64,000 bases of DNA from an uncultured Prolixibacteraceae bacterium (GTDB lineage Bacteria; Bacteroidota; Bacteroidia; Bacteroidales; Prolixibacteraceae): positions 1 to 64,000 of the forward strand of contig CALGIG010000052.1 in the NCBI GenBank assembly GCA_937915865.1, in the 5' to 3' direction. The notes beneath the pieces were generated by a model. The model saw only the letters and a list, made by a program, of their open reading frames with translations, was not told where the DNA came from and made no database searches. This document shows positions 44,009-53,642 of this stretch, in pieces (within the stretch, counting starts at the first letter, position 1; the number at the start of each line of letters is the position of its first letter). The translations under genes were made by a program, and so were the position numbers.

Positions 44009-46408
44009 ATGAAGAAAATATTTTTAACCTTATTGATTGGGTCGTATTTAGTGGTAAATGCCCAGGTTAAACAAGATAATGGCTACCCGATATCGCCCGT
44101 TTCGTTTACATCGGTAAAAGTAACCGATGCGTTTTGGGGGCAACGCCTCAAAGCCAGCCGCGAGGTTACTATTCCGCTGGCTTTCAGTAAATGCGAGGAA
44201 ACAGGCCGTTATCAGAATTTTGTTAATGCTGCTCATCCGAACGATACGATTAAGGTGAAGGGGTTCTCGTTTGACGATACTGATGTGTATAAAACCATCG
44301 AAGGGGCCAGTTATTCAATGCAGACTTTCCCCGATAAGAAACTTGATAAATACATCGACAGTGTGCTGACTATTGTTGCTGCCGCTCAGGAACCAGATGG
44401 TTATCTGTACACCGCCCGCACCATGAACCCGAAACATCCGCATGAATGGGCCGGAACCAAACGCTGGGAAAAAGAAGAAGATTTGAGCCACGAATTATAC
44501 GATTTGGGTCACATGGTTGAAGGCGCTATTGCTCATTACCAGTCCACCGGAAAAACGAATTTCCTGAATATTTCTAAAAAGTATGCCGACTGCGCCATTC
44601 GCGAAATTGGTCCAAATCCGGGACAGGTCATCGTGGTTCCGGGACACCAGATTGCCGAGATGGCGTTGTCGAAATTGTACGTGGTAACCGGCGACAAAAA
44701 ATACCTCGATTTTGCCAAGTTTTTGCTTGATCAGCGCGGAAAAACCAAGTTTGTTCAGGAATACAGCCAGAGTCACAAACCCGTTTTGGAACAGGATGAG
44801 GCAGTTGGACATGCCGTTCGCGCCGCTTATATGTACACCGGAATGGCTGATGTCGCAGCTTTAACCGGCGACAAAGGTTACATCGATGCCATTGACCGTA
44901 TTTGGGGAAACATCGTGGGTAAAAAACTTTACATCACTGGTGGAATTGGCGCTACCGGAAACGGTGAAGCTTTTGGCGAAAATTACGAACTGCCAAATAT
45001 GTCGGCCTATTGCGAAACCTGCGCTGCCATTGGCAATGTATATCTCAATTACCGTTTGTTCCTTTTGCATGGCGAATCGAAATATTTCGATGTGCTCGAA
45101 CGCACACTTTATAATGGATTAATCAGCGGTGTTTCGCTCGATGGCGGAGGTTTTTTCTATCCAAACCCATTGGAATCGATGGGTCAGCACCAACGTCAAC
45201 CATGGTTTGGATGCGCCTGTTGTCCATCAAATATTGCCCGCTTTATTCCGTCGGTTCCCGGATATGTTTATGCCGTTCACAACAACGATTTGTATGTCAA
45301 CCTGTTTATGTCGAACAATTCGGAAATCAAAGTAAACGACAAAGTTGTTGGCCTGAAGCAAACCACCCGTTATCCGTGGGATGGAGATGTAAACCTGGAA
45401 GTTACGCCGAAAGGTAAACAGCAGTTCAGCCTGAAAATCCGAATCCCGGGATGGGTTCAGGGTTCGGTTGTGCCAAGCAATTTATATACTTATACCGACA
45501 ATAAATCGTTGAAATACACCATAAAAGTGAATGGTCAGCCTGTTGAGAGTACGCTTGAAAAGGGCTATTTCACCATCAATCGCACCTGGGTAAAAGGCGA
45601 TAAAGTTGAAGTTCATTTCGAAATGGAGCCACGAACTGTAAAAGCGCACTCTGCAGTTGAAGCCGATCGCGGTAAAGTGGCTATTGAACGCGGCCCGCTG
45701 GTTTATTGTGCTGAGTGGACTGATAACGATTTCAGCGTTTTAAGTGTCATGCTGAACAAAAAACCTGAATTTACTGTTGAAAGCAAACCTGAATTGTTGT
45801 ACGGTATCAATATGATTCACACCGATGCCCAGGTTTTAAGTTACGATGCCAAAGGTCGCGTGGTAGCCAAAGATGTGAAACTGAACATGATTCCATATTA
45901 TTCGTGGGCGCACCGGGGAAGTGGAGAAATGGCCGTTTGGTTGTCGAACGATTTGAGTTCGATCCGTCCGGTAGCACAGCCAACTATAGCTTCCGAAAGT
46001 AAAATTGACGCTTCGGTCAAGGTAAAATCGTTGTCGTCGATAAAAGACGGCTTGGTGCCCAAAGATGCCAACGACCGCACTATTCCATATTTCCATTGGT
46101 GGCCAAAAGAAGGTACAACCGAGTGGATTTCGTACAGCTTTGATGCCGAAAAAACGATAAGCCGGTCAACGGTTTATTGGTTCGATGATGCGCCTTGGGG
46201 CGGATGCCGGGTGCCACAATCGTGGAAAATATTTTACCAGGATAAAGACGGACAATGGGTTCCTGTAGAGAATGCCACTCCTTATGGAACTGAAAAAGGG
46301 TTTGGTAACGAAGTTCAGTTTAAACCGGTTACTACCAAAGCACTGAAGCTCGAAGTGAAGCTTCAGGAAAAAAATGCCGCCGGAATTTATGAATGGCAGG
46401 TGGAGTAA
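44009..46408 (+). CDS. GH127 beta-L-arabinofuranosidase (HypBA1-like)
   Basis: 799 residues with a Sec signal peptide. The DUF1680/GH127 catalytic barrel has all HypBA1-type residues: likely acid/base Glu320 (GEAFGE), zinc ligands Glu336 and Cys338 (CETC), and Cys402, Cys404 and Cys405 in CACCPSN, where one cysteine acts as nucleophile in the characterised enzyme. The expected reaction is exo-release of L-arabinose from beta-1,2-linked arabinofuranose, as on hydroxyproline-rich glycoproteins. The C-terminal ~130 residues form a carbohydrate-binding-like beta domain (around WWPKEGTTEWISYSFDAEKT). It forms one unit with GH43; a strong terminator follows. Confidence 0.92.
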   Translation: MKKIFLTLLIGSYLVVNAQVKQDNGYPISPVSFTSVKVTDAFWGQRLKASREVTIPLAFSKCEETGRYQNFVNAAHPNDTIKVKGFSFDDTDVYKTIEGASYSMQTFPDKKLDKYIDSVLTIVAAAQEPDGYLYTARTMNPKHPHEWAGTKRWEKEEDLSHELYDLGHMVEGAIAHYQSTGKTNFLNISKKYADCAIREIGPNPGQVIVVPGHQIAEMALSKLYVVTGDKKYLDFAKFLLDQRGKTKFVQEYSQSHKPVLEQDEAVGHAVRAAYMYTGMADVAALTGDKGYIDAIDRIWGNIVGKKLYITGGIGATGNGEAFGENYELPNMSAYCETCAAIGNVYLNYRLFLLHGESKYFDVLERTLYNGLISGVSLDGGGFFYPNPLESMGQHQRQPWFGCACCPSNIARFIPSVPGYVYAVHNNDLYVNLFMSNNSEIKVNDKVVGLKQTTRYPWDGDVNLEVTPKGKQQFSLKIRIPGWVQGSVVPSNLYTYTDNKSLKYTIKVNGQPVESTLEKGYFTINRTWVKGDKVEVHFEMEPRTVKAHSAVEADRGKVAIERGPLVYCAEWTDNDFSVLSVMLNKKPEFTVESKPELLYGINMIHTDAQVLSYDAKGRVVAKDVKLNMIPYYSWAHRGSGEMAVWLSNDLSSIRPVAQPTIASESKIDASVKVKSLSSIKDGLVPKDANDRTIPYFHWWPKEGTTEWISYSFDAEKTISRSTVYWFDDAPWGGCRVPQSWKIFYQDKDGQWVPVENATPYGTEKGFGNEVQFKPVTTKALKLEVKLQEKNAAGIYEWQVE

Positions 46409-46447
46409 ATTTTAAAATAGATATTTATCTCAAAGTGATACTGATTT

Positions 46448-46497
46448 AGGATTGGCTTTTCAATGTTTTAATATGTGAGAAGCCAATCCTGATCTTT
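46448..46497 (+). terminator. Rho-independent terminator after the GH43-GH127 pair
   Basis: AGGATTGGCTTTTC (46448-46461) and GAGAAGCCAATCCT (46477-46490) pair in 13 of 14 positions, followed by GATCTTTTAA. Confidence 0.8.
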
Positions 46498-46605
46498 TAA
46501 CGTGTAGTTTTGATAAAACGGCATATTTTCTTGTTATATAACATCAAATAGTCGTCAATATATATTCTGAAATACGAAAATGATACAAATGTAGAGGTTT
46601 GGTCA

Positions 46606-46636
46606 TTTGGCTATTAGTTCAATTTTGATAGTTTTG
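46606..46636 (+). promoter_or_regulatory. Bacteroidota-type promoter of the second ECF sigma gene
   Basis: TTTG at 46606-46609, 19 bases, TAGTTTTG at 46629-46636. The start codon follows at 46657, giving a short leader. Confidence 0.65.
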
Positions 46637-46656
46637 CCATAATTAACTGGACCCGG

Positions 46657-47247
46657 ATGGTTATTACGAACAAACATTTGATTGAACGATTGCAAAACGA
46701 TGATGAATCTGCTTTTGAAATCATCTATAAAAAGTTTGTTCCCCGATTGTATTACTTTGTATATGAATACATTTCGCACAAAGACATTGCCGAAAATGTT
46801 GTACAGGAAACATTGATGGTTTTATGGAACAAGCGCAATGAGCTGATCCCCAATACAAATTTAGATGCTTATTTATACACTGTTGCTAAAAACAATTGTT
46901 TATATAAACTTCGTGACAGTCGTTATCAGGAAAAGTTTTTTTCTCCGTCAGGCGTCGATATTCTGGAATTAAAAGCCAATTACTCGGCTTTAGAAATTTT
47001 AGATACCTCGCAGCTAATTATGGAAGAAATAGAACTGATTATTTCTAAAACCCTTGAACAGTTATCTCCCCAATGCCGGTCAGTGTTTCAAATGAGCCGT
47101 TTTGAAGAGAAAAAGAACAGGGAAATAGCTGAAGAACTCAATATCTCGGTTAAAGCCGTTGAAGGACATATTAGTAAAGCATTGAAGGTGTTTAGGATTG
47201 CTTTAAAAGATTACTTGCCTTTGGTTGCCTTTATTTTTATGAGATGA
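46657..47247 (+). CDS. ECF sigma factor of the second SusCD module
   Basis: 196 residues, same subgroup as the sigma factor of module 1. Region 2: AFEIIYKKFVPRLYYFVYEY and IAENVVQETLMVLWNKRNEL. Region 4: LSPQCRSVFQMSRFEEKKNR then EIAEELNISVKAVEGHISKA, very like the motif in module 1. It has its own promoter and is followed after 112 bases by its FecR partner. It should control this second SusCD set and possibly the enzyme genes downstream. Confidence 0.93.
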   Translation: MVITNKHLIERLQNDDESAFEIIYKKFVPRLYYFVYEYISHKDIAENVVQETLMVLWNKRNELIPNTNLDAYLYTVAKNNCLYKLRDSRYQEKFFSPSGVDILELKANYSALEILDTSQLIMEEIELIISKTLEQLSPQCRSVFQMSRFEEKKNREIAEELNISVKAVEGHISKALKVFRIALKDYLPLVAFIFMR

Positions 47248-47359
47248 AGTTTTCTTTTTAAGGAGCAGTTAAAAAAATCAATAATTTTTTGAATAAAATT
47301 TAATTTTTAAGCTAGGGTACATGAGAGGTTTTGCTTTATATATATGAAATAAGTGTACG

Positions 47360-48382
47360 ATGGACATTAATAAAATTTGGGACTTGGTTACCGCTACCGG
47401 TCATGAGATTGATAAACAATCTGTTCTGAATGAAATAGAGCAGGATAAAGAAGCCAGACGAGTATATAACGAACTGAAAAATACCTGGGCGTTGCTTTCA
47501 TCTACAAGAAAAATGTCGGATGAAGAAGTGAACAGCATGTATGAACGATTCAAAAAGCAAAATCAATTAAAGCCAGCCGTTTCCCGGTTCCGTATGGCTG
47601 ATTTACTAAAATATGCCGCTGTTTTTGCCTTTGGTATAATTATTACTTATTGTACTATTTATTTTACTCCGTTGAAAAACATGGCTGTAAATCACAAAGT
47701 ATTAAATACTACGGTTATTGGTGAAAAAGATCAGATTTCGAAGATTCTTCTTCCAGATAGTTCTGTGGTATGGGTTAATTCGGGAAGCAAAATAATTTAT
47801 AACAATAATTTTGGTTTAGCTAACCGACATATTCAGCTTGAAGGTCAGGCCTATTTTCTGGCAGCGAAAAATAAAAAACTTCCGCTTGTAGTGCAAGTCA
47901 ATGGATTGAAAATTAAAGTATTGGGAACGAGATTCGATGTTAATGCTTATCCCGAAGACAGAAATGTTAAAGTTGTTTTGGAATCAGGAAAAGTTGAGCT
48001 TGACGAGGTAAAGGGAAACTCGCTTCATTACGAATTGAAGCCTGGCGAAATGGCAACCTGCAATACTGAGAGTAATAAAGTGACAATCAGCAAGGTTGAA
48101 ACACGCATATATACGGCATGGAAAGATGGGTTGATGATTTTCCGCGACGACCCGATGGCGGTAGTTATCAGTCAGTTGGAGCGCCGGTTTAATATCGATG
48201 TGGTGGTTAAGGATCAGGAAATATACAGGTCGGTTTTTACAGCCACAATTAATAATGAGCCTTTGGATAAGATATTGAAAGCCATGGAGTTTTCATGTTC
48301 GATGAAAGCCACTCTGGTTCGCGATTCAGGAGGAAGTCAGAAGCTTAAAGTGATATTATCAAAACCTAAGTATAACCCTTAA
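47360..48382 (+). CDS. FecR-type anti-sigma factor of the second module
   Basis: 340 residues. Cytoplasmic N-terminal sigma-binding part, one membrane segment at about 80-100 (LLKYAAVFAFGIIITYCTIY), periplasmic FecR domain with SKILLPDSSVVWVNSGSKII and VLGTRFDVNAY, and a C-terminal domain with FRDDPMAVVISQLERRFNID. Same architecture as the FecR of module 1, though diverged in sequence, which would keep the two signalling lines apart. The SusC-like gene follows after 139 bases. Confidence 0.93.
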   Translation: MDINKIWDLVTATGHEIDKQSVLNEIEQDKEARRVYNELKNTWALLSSTRKMSDEEVNSMYERFKKQNQLKPAVSRFRMADLLKYAAVFAFGIIITYCTIYFTPLKNMAVNHKVLNTTVIGEKDQISKILLPDSSVVWVNSGSKIIYNNNFGLANRHIQLEGQAYFLAAKNKKLPLVVQVNGLKIKVLGTRFDVNAYPEDRNVKVVLESGKVELDEVKGNSLHYELKPGEMATCNTESNKVTISKVETRIYTAWKDGLMIFRDDPMAVVISQLERRFNIDVVVKDQEIYRSVFTATINNEPLDKILKAMEFSCSMKATLVRDSGGSQKLKVILSKPKYNP

Positions 48383-48422
48383 ATAAAGAAAATTGCCTAT
48401 GAGAAACTAAAGGAACAATAAA

Positions 48423-48466
48423 GAAAATAAGGAGATGCTGGTAACATCCCCTTACGTTTTCTTTTC
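48423..48466 (+). other. Hairpin between fecR-like and susC-like genes, module 2
   Basis: TAAGGAGATG (48428-48437) pairs with CATCCCCTTA (48445-48454) with one A-C mismatch. GAAAA (48423-48427) and TTTTC (48457-48461) extend the stem past a two-base bulge, and TTTTC follows. It looks like a terminator/attenuator ahead of susC. It matches the position and shape of the hairpin in module 1. Confidence 0.65.
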
Positions 48467-48521
48467 ACATCGTCTTGAGCATAAACAATTTGAAAAGTGA
48501 ATTAATAATCAACACAAATTT

Positions 48522-51500
48522 ATGAAAAAAAATCATTTTCTCTGGGCTTCCGGTCTGAATAGGATATGGAGGTCAAAAATCTGTATGACAATGAGAATAA
48601 CAATTTTAATTTTTTTAGTCGCAGTAACGCAACTCCTGGCAGGGAACTCGTATTCCCAGAATGTCCGGTTGAGTTTGAAACTAAATAATGTGGGCATTAG
48701 GGAAGCTTTGCTCCAGATAGAAGAAAAATCGGAGTATTACTTCATGTACGATGCCACTAAAGTTAATGTTAATCAAAAAGTTAGCGGTGATTTTGAAAAT
48801 AAACTGATCACTGATATACTTGACGGAATATTTAAATCAACCGGGATCAACTACGAAATTAACAACCGTTTGATTGCCTTATCGGAAAGCTCATCGGTTA
48901 GTCAATCGAAGGCCGATCAGGCAGGTAAAGTAACCGGTAAAGTTGTTGGACAAGCCGACGATCCGTTACCCGGTGTAACGGTTCAGGTTAAAGGAACAAC
49001 CAACGGAACGATTACCGATGCTGACGGCAAGTTCAGTTTGTCGAATGTGGCTTCGGGAAACACCTTAATGTTTTCGTTTGTTGGTATGAAAACAAGCGAA
49101 TTAGTGTATAAGGGACAGCAAAATATCACTGTCGTTCTGGAAGAAGAAACTATTGGAATTGATGAAGTTGTGGCCATTGGTTACGGAAGTGTGAAAAAGG
49201 GGAGCGTTACCAGCTCAATTGCATCGGTAAAATCGGATAATTTTGTGAAAGGTGCTGTGAAAGACGCTGCACAGCTTATTCAGGGTAAAGTGGCCGGTTT
49301 GACCATTTCGCTGCCATCGGGCGACCCTACAAAAGGCGCCGTAATTATGCTTCGTGGTAATGCTTCGTTAAAAGGCACATCCGATCCGTTAGTGCTGGTT
49401 GACGGTGTTCCCGGGAGTCTCGAATCGGTTGCTCCTGAAGATATTGAATCAGTTGATGTATTGAAAGACGGATCAGCATCCGCTATCTATGGAACACGCG
49501 GAACAAATGGAGTAATCATCATCACAACGAAGTCAAGTGGCAATGAAATGGCTCCTACAATTGAGTATTCGGGTTACATATCAAGTGCAACTGTAAGCCG
49601 GAAATTAGATTTTATGAATGCCAGTCAGCTTCGCGAAAAATGGGCTCAGGGTTATACCTATACCGGAGCCAATCTTAAGGATTTTGGATCGGATACCGAT
49701 TGGCTTGGCGAAATCACACGTACTGGTATCAGCCATGTTCATAACATCATTTTCAGGGGCGGAAGTAAAAATACCAACCTGACAGCATCATTGAACTACA
49801 AGAATAACCAGGGTATTTTTATTCTCTCCGACAATAAAAAATACACCGGACGTATCGACGTTTCGCATAGCATGTTTAATGGTAAATTGGTGGCTGACAT
49901 CGGTACAATAGTTAGTGAACAAACCTACTGGACCGGCGGTGACGGATATAGTTTTAACAATTACGTTTATCGCCAGGCTCTGATCCGTAACCCCACAGAA
50001 CCGGTAAAAAATGCAGATGGCTCGTGGTACGAACGCGATGTTTATTTCTACGATAATCCGGTAGGTTACCTTAAAGAATCTGATGGTGAAAATCGCTACC
50101 GTAATGTACGCTTTACAGCAAGTTTGTCATACAAGCCTTTCGAAGGCATGGACATAAAGGGAATGGTTACCCGTAAAGGAAATTCGAACATCCGCGGATA
50201 CTATCAAACCCAAAACCATGTTTCGAATGTTAAATATTCGATGGGTGGCTTTGCTTCGCGTGGAACTGATGACTATGTGGGTAATTACACTGAATTGTCA
50301 GTCAATTACAAAAAGATTATCGGATCGCACAATTTTACTGTATTGGGCGGTTACAGCTACGAAGACAATACATATGAAGGTTTTTGGGCGAATAATCGGT
50401 ATTTCCCAACTGATTCTTACTCATACAACCATCTTCAAATCGGTAACGGATTGGCTTTAGGTAAAGCGGATATGGATTCTTATAAAACTATGGATAAGCT
50501 GATTGCCGTATTTTCACGTGTTACTTACAGTTTTGCAGATAAATACTTATTGATGGCAAGTCTCCGCCACGAAGGTTCTTCTAAATTCGGTAAAGATAAT
50601 AAATGGGGTAACTTCCCCGGAGTTTCAGCAGGATGGAGAATTACACAAGAACCATTTATGAAAGGTTTAACATGGATAAGTAACCTGAAACTACGTGCAG
50701 GGTTTGGGGTAACCGGTACGAACGTTGCGAATCCTTATCAATCGTTAAGTAGTTTGATATACACTGATAAATTTTACTATAACGGCGAGTGGGTTCGTAA
50801 GCTTGTACCAACCCGTAATGCTAACCCTGACCTAAGATGGGAGAAGAAAGAAGAAATAAACTTAGGTCTTGATTTTGATTTATTCGCGGGAAGAGTGAGT
50901 GGAGCGTTTGATTTTTACAACCGTAAAACCAAAGATGCGCTTTGGGATTATAGTGTTCCAACTCCACCATATCTGACTGGCACAATGGCAGCTAATGTTG
51001 GCGTAATAAAAAATCAAGGGTTCGAAGCTTTGATCAATGTAGTTCCGGTAAAAACAAGCAAATTTATATGGAATGCTGGTCTAACTTTCTCGACCAACAA
51101 GAACAAACTGGTTTCGTTGTCGAATGATAAATTCCAGACTACCAACGATTTCTTCTATGCTGGTTACACTGGCGAACCTATCCAGATTGAAACTCACCGC
51201 ATTCAGATTGGTGGCCCTATTGGTAATTTTTACGGGTTGAAAAGTGTTGATATTACTCATATCGGAGATGAATTTGGTACTACTGGTAAAACACAGGACG
51301 ACAAAGAAGGCATCTGGATCATCGAGAGACCAGACGGAACACACATTAAGGCAACCGACTCATCAACCGACGACCGCCAGGTATTGGGCAACGGTATCCC
51401 AAAATATTATGCCAGTTGGAACAACAGTTTTAAGTATAAAAATTTCGACCTGAGCATCAATATGCGCGGAGCTTTTGGCTACCAGATTTTGAACTTCTCG

Positions 51501-51854
51501 CGTATGTTCTACGAAAATCCAACAATCACGTATAATACCCTGAACTCGGCTTACAACAAGGTTTACGGGAAAGTTGTTTTGAATGATGTTCAGCGTTTTG
51601 TAAGTTATTACGTTGAAGATGGCGACTACTGGAAGATTGACAATGCTACCCTTGGTTATACCGTAAAACTAAACAATAAAAACACCATCAAAAATTTACG
51701 GGTGTATGCTTCAGGAATCAATTTATTGACAATCACGAAATACAAGGGAATTGATCCGGAAGTACAGCAAACCGGATTGTATCCAGGTAATGACGATAGA
51801 GATAAATACCCAACTACCAGAACATTTACACTTGGAGTTAATGTAACCTTCTAA
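48522..51854 (+). CDS. SusC-like TonB-dependent transducer, module 2
   Basis: 1110 residues with the same order of parts as the SusC of module 1. A long signal region ends near NSYSQ; the STN domain (LSLKLNNVGIREALLQIEEK) and carboxypeptidase-like domain (GKVVGQADDPLPGVTVQVKG) follow. The plug starts at IDEVVAIGYGSVKKGSVTSS, and the barrel ends LGVNVTF. Many long segments align with the first SusC (for example PNPDLRWEK versus ANPDLRWEK and YVEDGDYWKIDNATLGY versus YIEDGDYLKLDNITLGY), so the two are paralogues. Its ligand should therefore be similar but not the same. It is followed by its SusD 13 bases later. Confidence 0.96.
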   Translation: MKKNHFLWASGLNRIWRSKICMTMRITILIFLVAVTQLLAGNSYSQNVRLSLKLNNVGIREALLQIEEKSEYYFMYDATKVNVNQKVSGDFENKLITDILDGIFKSTGINYEINNRLIALSESSSVSQSKADQAGKVTGKVVGQADDPLPGVTVQVKGTTNGTITDADGKFSLSNVASGNTLMFSFVGMKTSELVYKGQQNITVVLEEETIGIDEVVAIGYGSVKKGSVTSSIASVKSDNFVKGAVKDAAQLIQGKVAGLTISLPSGDPTKGAVIMLRGNASLKGTSDPLVLVDGVPGSLESVAPEDIESVDVLKDGSASAIYGTRGTNGVIIITTKSSGNEMAPTIEYSGYISSATVSRKLDFMNASQLREKWAQGYTYTGANLKDFGSDTDWLGEITRTGISHVHNIIFRGGSKNTNLTASLNYKNNQGIFILSDNKKYTGRIDVSHSMFNGKLVADIGTIVSEQTYWTGGDGYSFNNYVYRQALIRNPTEPVKNADGSWYERDVYFYDNPVGYLKESDGENRYRNVRFTASLSYKPFEGMDIKGMVTRKGNSNIRGYYQTQNHVSNVKYSMGGFASRGTDDYVGNYTELSVNYKKIIGSHNFTVLGGYSYEDNTYEGFWANNRYFPTDSYSYNHLQIGNGLALGKADMDSYKTMDKLIAVFSRVTYSFADKYLLMASLRHEGSSKFGKDNKWGNFPGVSAGWRITQEPFMKGLTWISNLKLRAGFGVTGTNVANPYQSLSSLIYTDKFYYNGEWVRKLVPTRNANPDLRWEKKEEINLGLDFDLFAGRVSGAFDFYNRKTKDALWDYSVPTPPYLTGTMAANVGVIKNQGFEALINVVPVKTSKFIWNAGLTFSTNKNKLVSLSNDKFQTTNDFFYAGYTGEPIQIETHRIQIGGPIGNFYGLKSVDITHIGDEFGTTGKTQDDKEGIWIIERPDGTHIKATDSSTDDRQVLGNGIPKYYASWNNSFKYKNFDLSINMRGAFGYQILNFSRMFYENPTITYNTLNSAYNKVYGKVVLNDVQRFVSYYVEDGDYWKIDNATLGYTVKLNNKNTIKNLRVYASGINLLTITKYKGIDPEVQQTGLYPGNDDRDKYPTTRTFTLGVNVTF

Positions 51855-51867
51855 ATACTGTTGTCAC

Positions 51868-53472
51868 ATGAAAAAGATATATATCAATACAAAATTATTC
51901 GTGAAATCAAGTATCACAGCTTTGAGCCTGGGCTTGGTTTTAATTTCCGGAGGTTGTTTTAATCTGGATGAAAAAGTATATAACGAAGTTACCCAATCAA
52001 CATTCACTGCTACTCAAAAGGATGTGATTGCCCTTGTTGCATCGGGCTACACGCCACTTCGCTACATCATGGATTGGCAAGGTCTGTTTGATATTCAGGA
52101 GGAACCGGGAGATGTAATCGTTACTCCAACACGCCCGAATGGATGGGACGATGGCGGTACCTACAAACGTATGCACTTCCACACCTGGGATAACCAGCAG
52201 TGGCAACCCCGAAATACCTGGTTAACTTCTTACGAGGCAATTGGTAACATCAACCGGGTGATGAAACAAATTGAAGAAGGAGAACTTCCGTTAACCGAAC
52301 AGCAAGCTTTACCATACAAAGCCGAATTGAGAGCTTTGCGAGCTCTTTGGTATTCAATTCTATGTGATTCTCACGGGAATATACCTTTGGTTACCAAATA
52401 TACCGATGAAGTTCCTGTTCAGAAAACAAGAGTTGAAATCTATAACTTCATCATTACCGAATTAACCGAAGCATTGCCAAACCTTCCGGTTGCAGTTGAT
52501 AAAACAACTTACGGACGTATTACGCAATGGGCTGCATGGCAATTACTTGCGCGTATGTACCTGAATGCTGAAGTTTATAAGGGATCGGCCGAATGGGCAA
52601 AATGTATTGACGCTTGTGATAAAGTTATTGCCAGCGGAAAATACAGCCTTGAACCTGATTATCGTAACCCATTCAAGGTAAACAACGAAGGCTCCAAAGA
52701 AATTGTGTTTGCGGTTCCTTACGATAATATCAACGGTTTGGGATGGAATGCACACATGAAACAGCTTTTACCTGTGCACCGTTATGTGTTTAACATGAAA
52801 TCTCAGCCCTGGGGCGGTTCGAGCGCTAATCCGCAGTTCATCAACAGCTACGATCCTGCCGATAAACGTTTTGATGCTACATGGTTGCATGGACCTGAAA
52901 AAAGCGCTATTGATGGAAGTATTGTTGTAACGCTGGTAAACAAAATGCCAAGTATTTACAACTGTGCTTTTGAAGAAGGTTACCGCGTTTGTAAATACGA
53001 AATAGCAAGTGGTTGCGATTCGAACATGAGCAACGATTTGCCTTATTTCCGTTATGCCGATGTACTGATGATGAAAGCCGAATGTTTGCTCCGTACCGGG
53101 AAAAGCGATGAGGCCGCAGCAATTGTTTCTCAGGTTCGTGCACGCGATTTCGACGATCCAAATAAAGCGAAAGTTACAGGCGCCGAATTGGAAGGAAACA
53201 CAACCATTAAATACGGCACGCTCGACAAAAACGGGAACATCGATAAACCGGGCGATCAAACTCCGGTGAAATATGGCCGTTTCCTTGATGAGCTTGGTTG
53301 GGAATTTGCTGCTGAGTTCCGTCGCCGTACCGATATGATTCGTTTTGGTGTTTACCAGACCAAAAGCTGGTACAATCACACACCACAAGGGAATCACACT
53401 ATTCTTTTCCCAATAGGATTGGAAGAGTTAAACACCAATACCAACCTGAAACAAAATCCAGGTTATAATTAG
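51868..53472 (+). CDS. SusD/RagB-like surface glycan-binding lipoprotein, module 2
   Basis: 534 residues; lipobox ends at Cys30 (LISGGC) then FNLDEKVY. TPR-like N-terminal helices with AELRALRALWYSILCDSHGN, and C-terminal FLDELGWEFAAEFRRRTDMI ending in TNLKQNPGYN. It is a clear paralogue of the SusD of module 1, with matching sequence through most of the length. Cell-surface lid for the module 2 SusC. A GC-rich hairpin lies after its stop. Confidence 0.96.
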   Translation: MKKIYINTKLFVKSSITALSLGLVLISGGCFNLDEKVYNEVTQSTFTATQKDVIALVASGYTPLRYIMDWQGLFDIQEEPGDVIVTPTRPNGWDDGGTYKRMHFHTWDNQQWQPRNTWLTSYEAIGNINRVMKQIEEGELPLTEQQALPYKAELRALRALWYSILCDSHGNIPLVTKYTDEVPVQKTRVEIYNFIITELTEALPNLPVAVDKTTYGRITQWAAWQLLARMYLNAEVYKGSAEWAKCIDACDKVIASGKYSLEPDYRNPFKVNNEGSKEIVFAVPYDNINGLGWNAHMKQLLPVHRYVFNMKSQPWGGSSANPQFINSYDPADKRFDATWLHGPEKSAIDGSIVVTLVNKMPSIYNCAFEEGYRVCKYEIASGCDSNMSNDLPYFRYADVLMMKAECLLRTGKSDEAAAIVSQVRARDFDDPNKAKVTGAELEGNTTIKYGTLDKNGNIDKPGDQTPVKYGRFLDELGWEFAAEFRRRTDMIRFGVYQTKSWYNHTPQGNHTILFPIGLEELNTNTNLKQNPGYN

Positions 53473-53532
53473 TTTAGGCTCATTGTATCAGAGCAAAATA
53501 AATCTTTTTTTTCATAAGCCAGAATAAATGTA

Positions 53533-53560
53533 CCTCCGGAAGAAATTTCGGAGGGCATTT
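53533..53560 (+). terminator. Probable terminator after module 2 SusD
   Basis: CCTCCG (53533-53538) pairs with CGGAGG (53549-53554) around a 10-base loop. The downstream run GCATTTT is only weakly T-rich, so read-through is likely. Confidence 0.55.
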
Positions 53561-53642
53561 TACCTGAACTTAAGTGAGATTTATTTGAGCTGGATAAGTT
53601 GCTGAAAACCAATTGTGAAAGATTGGAATTAATAAGCCAGAC

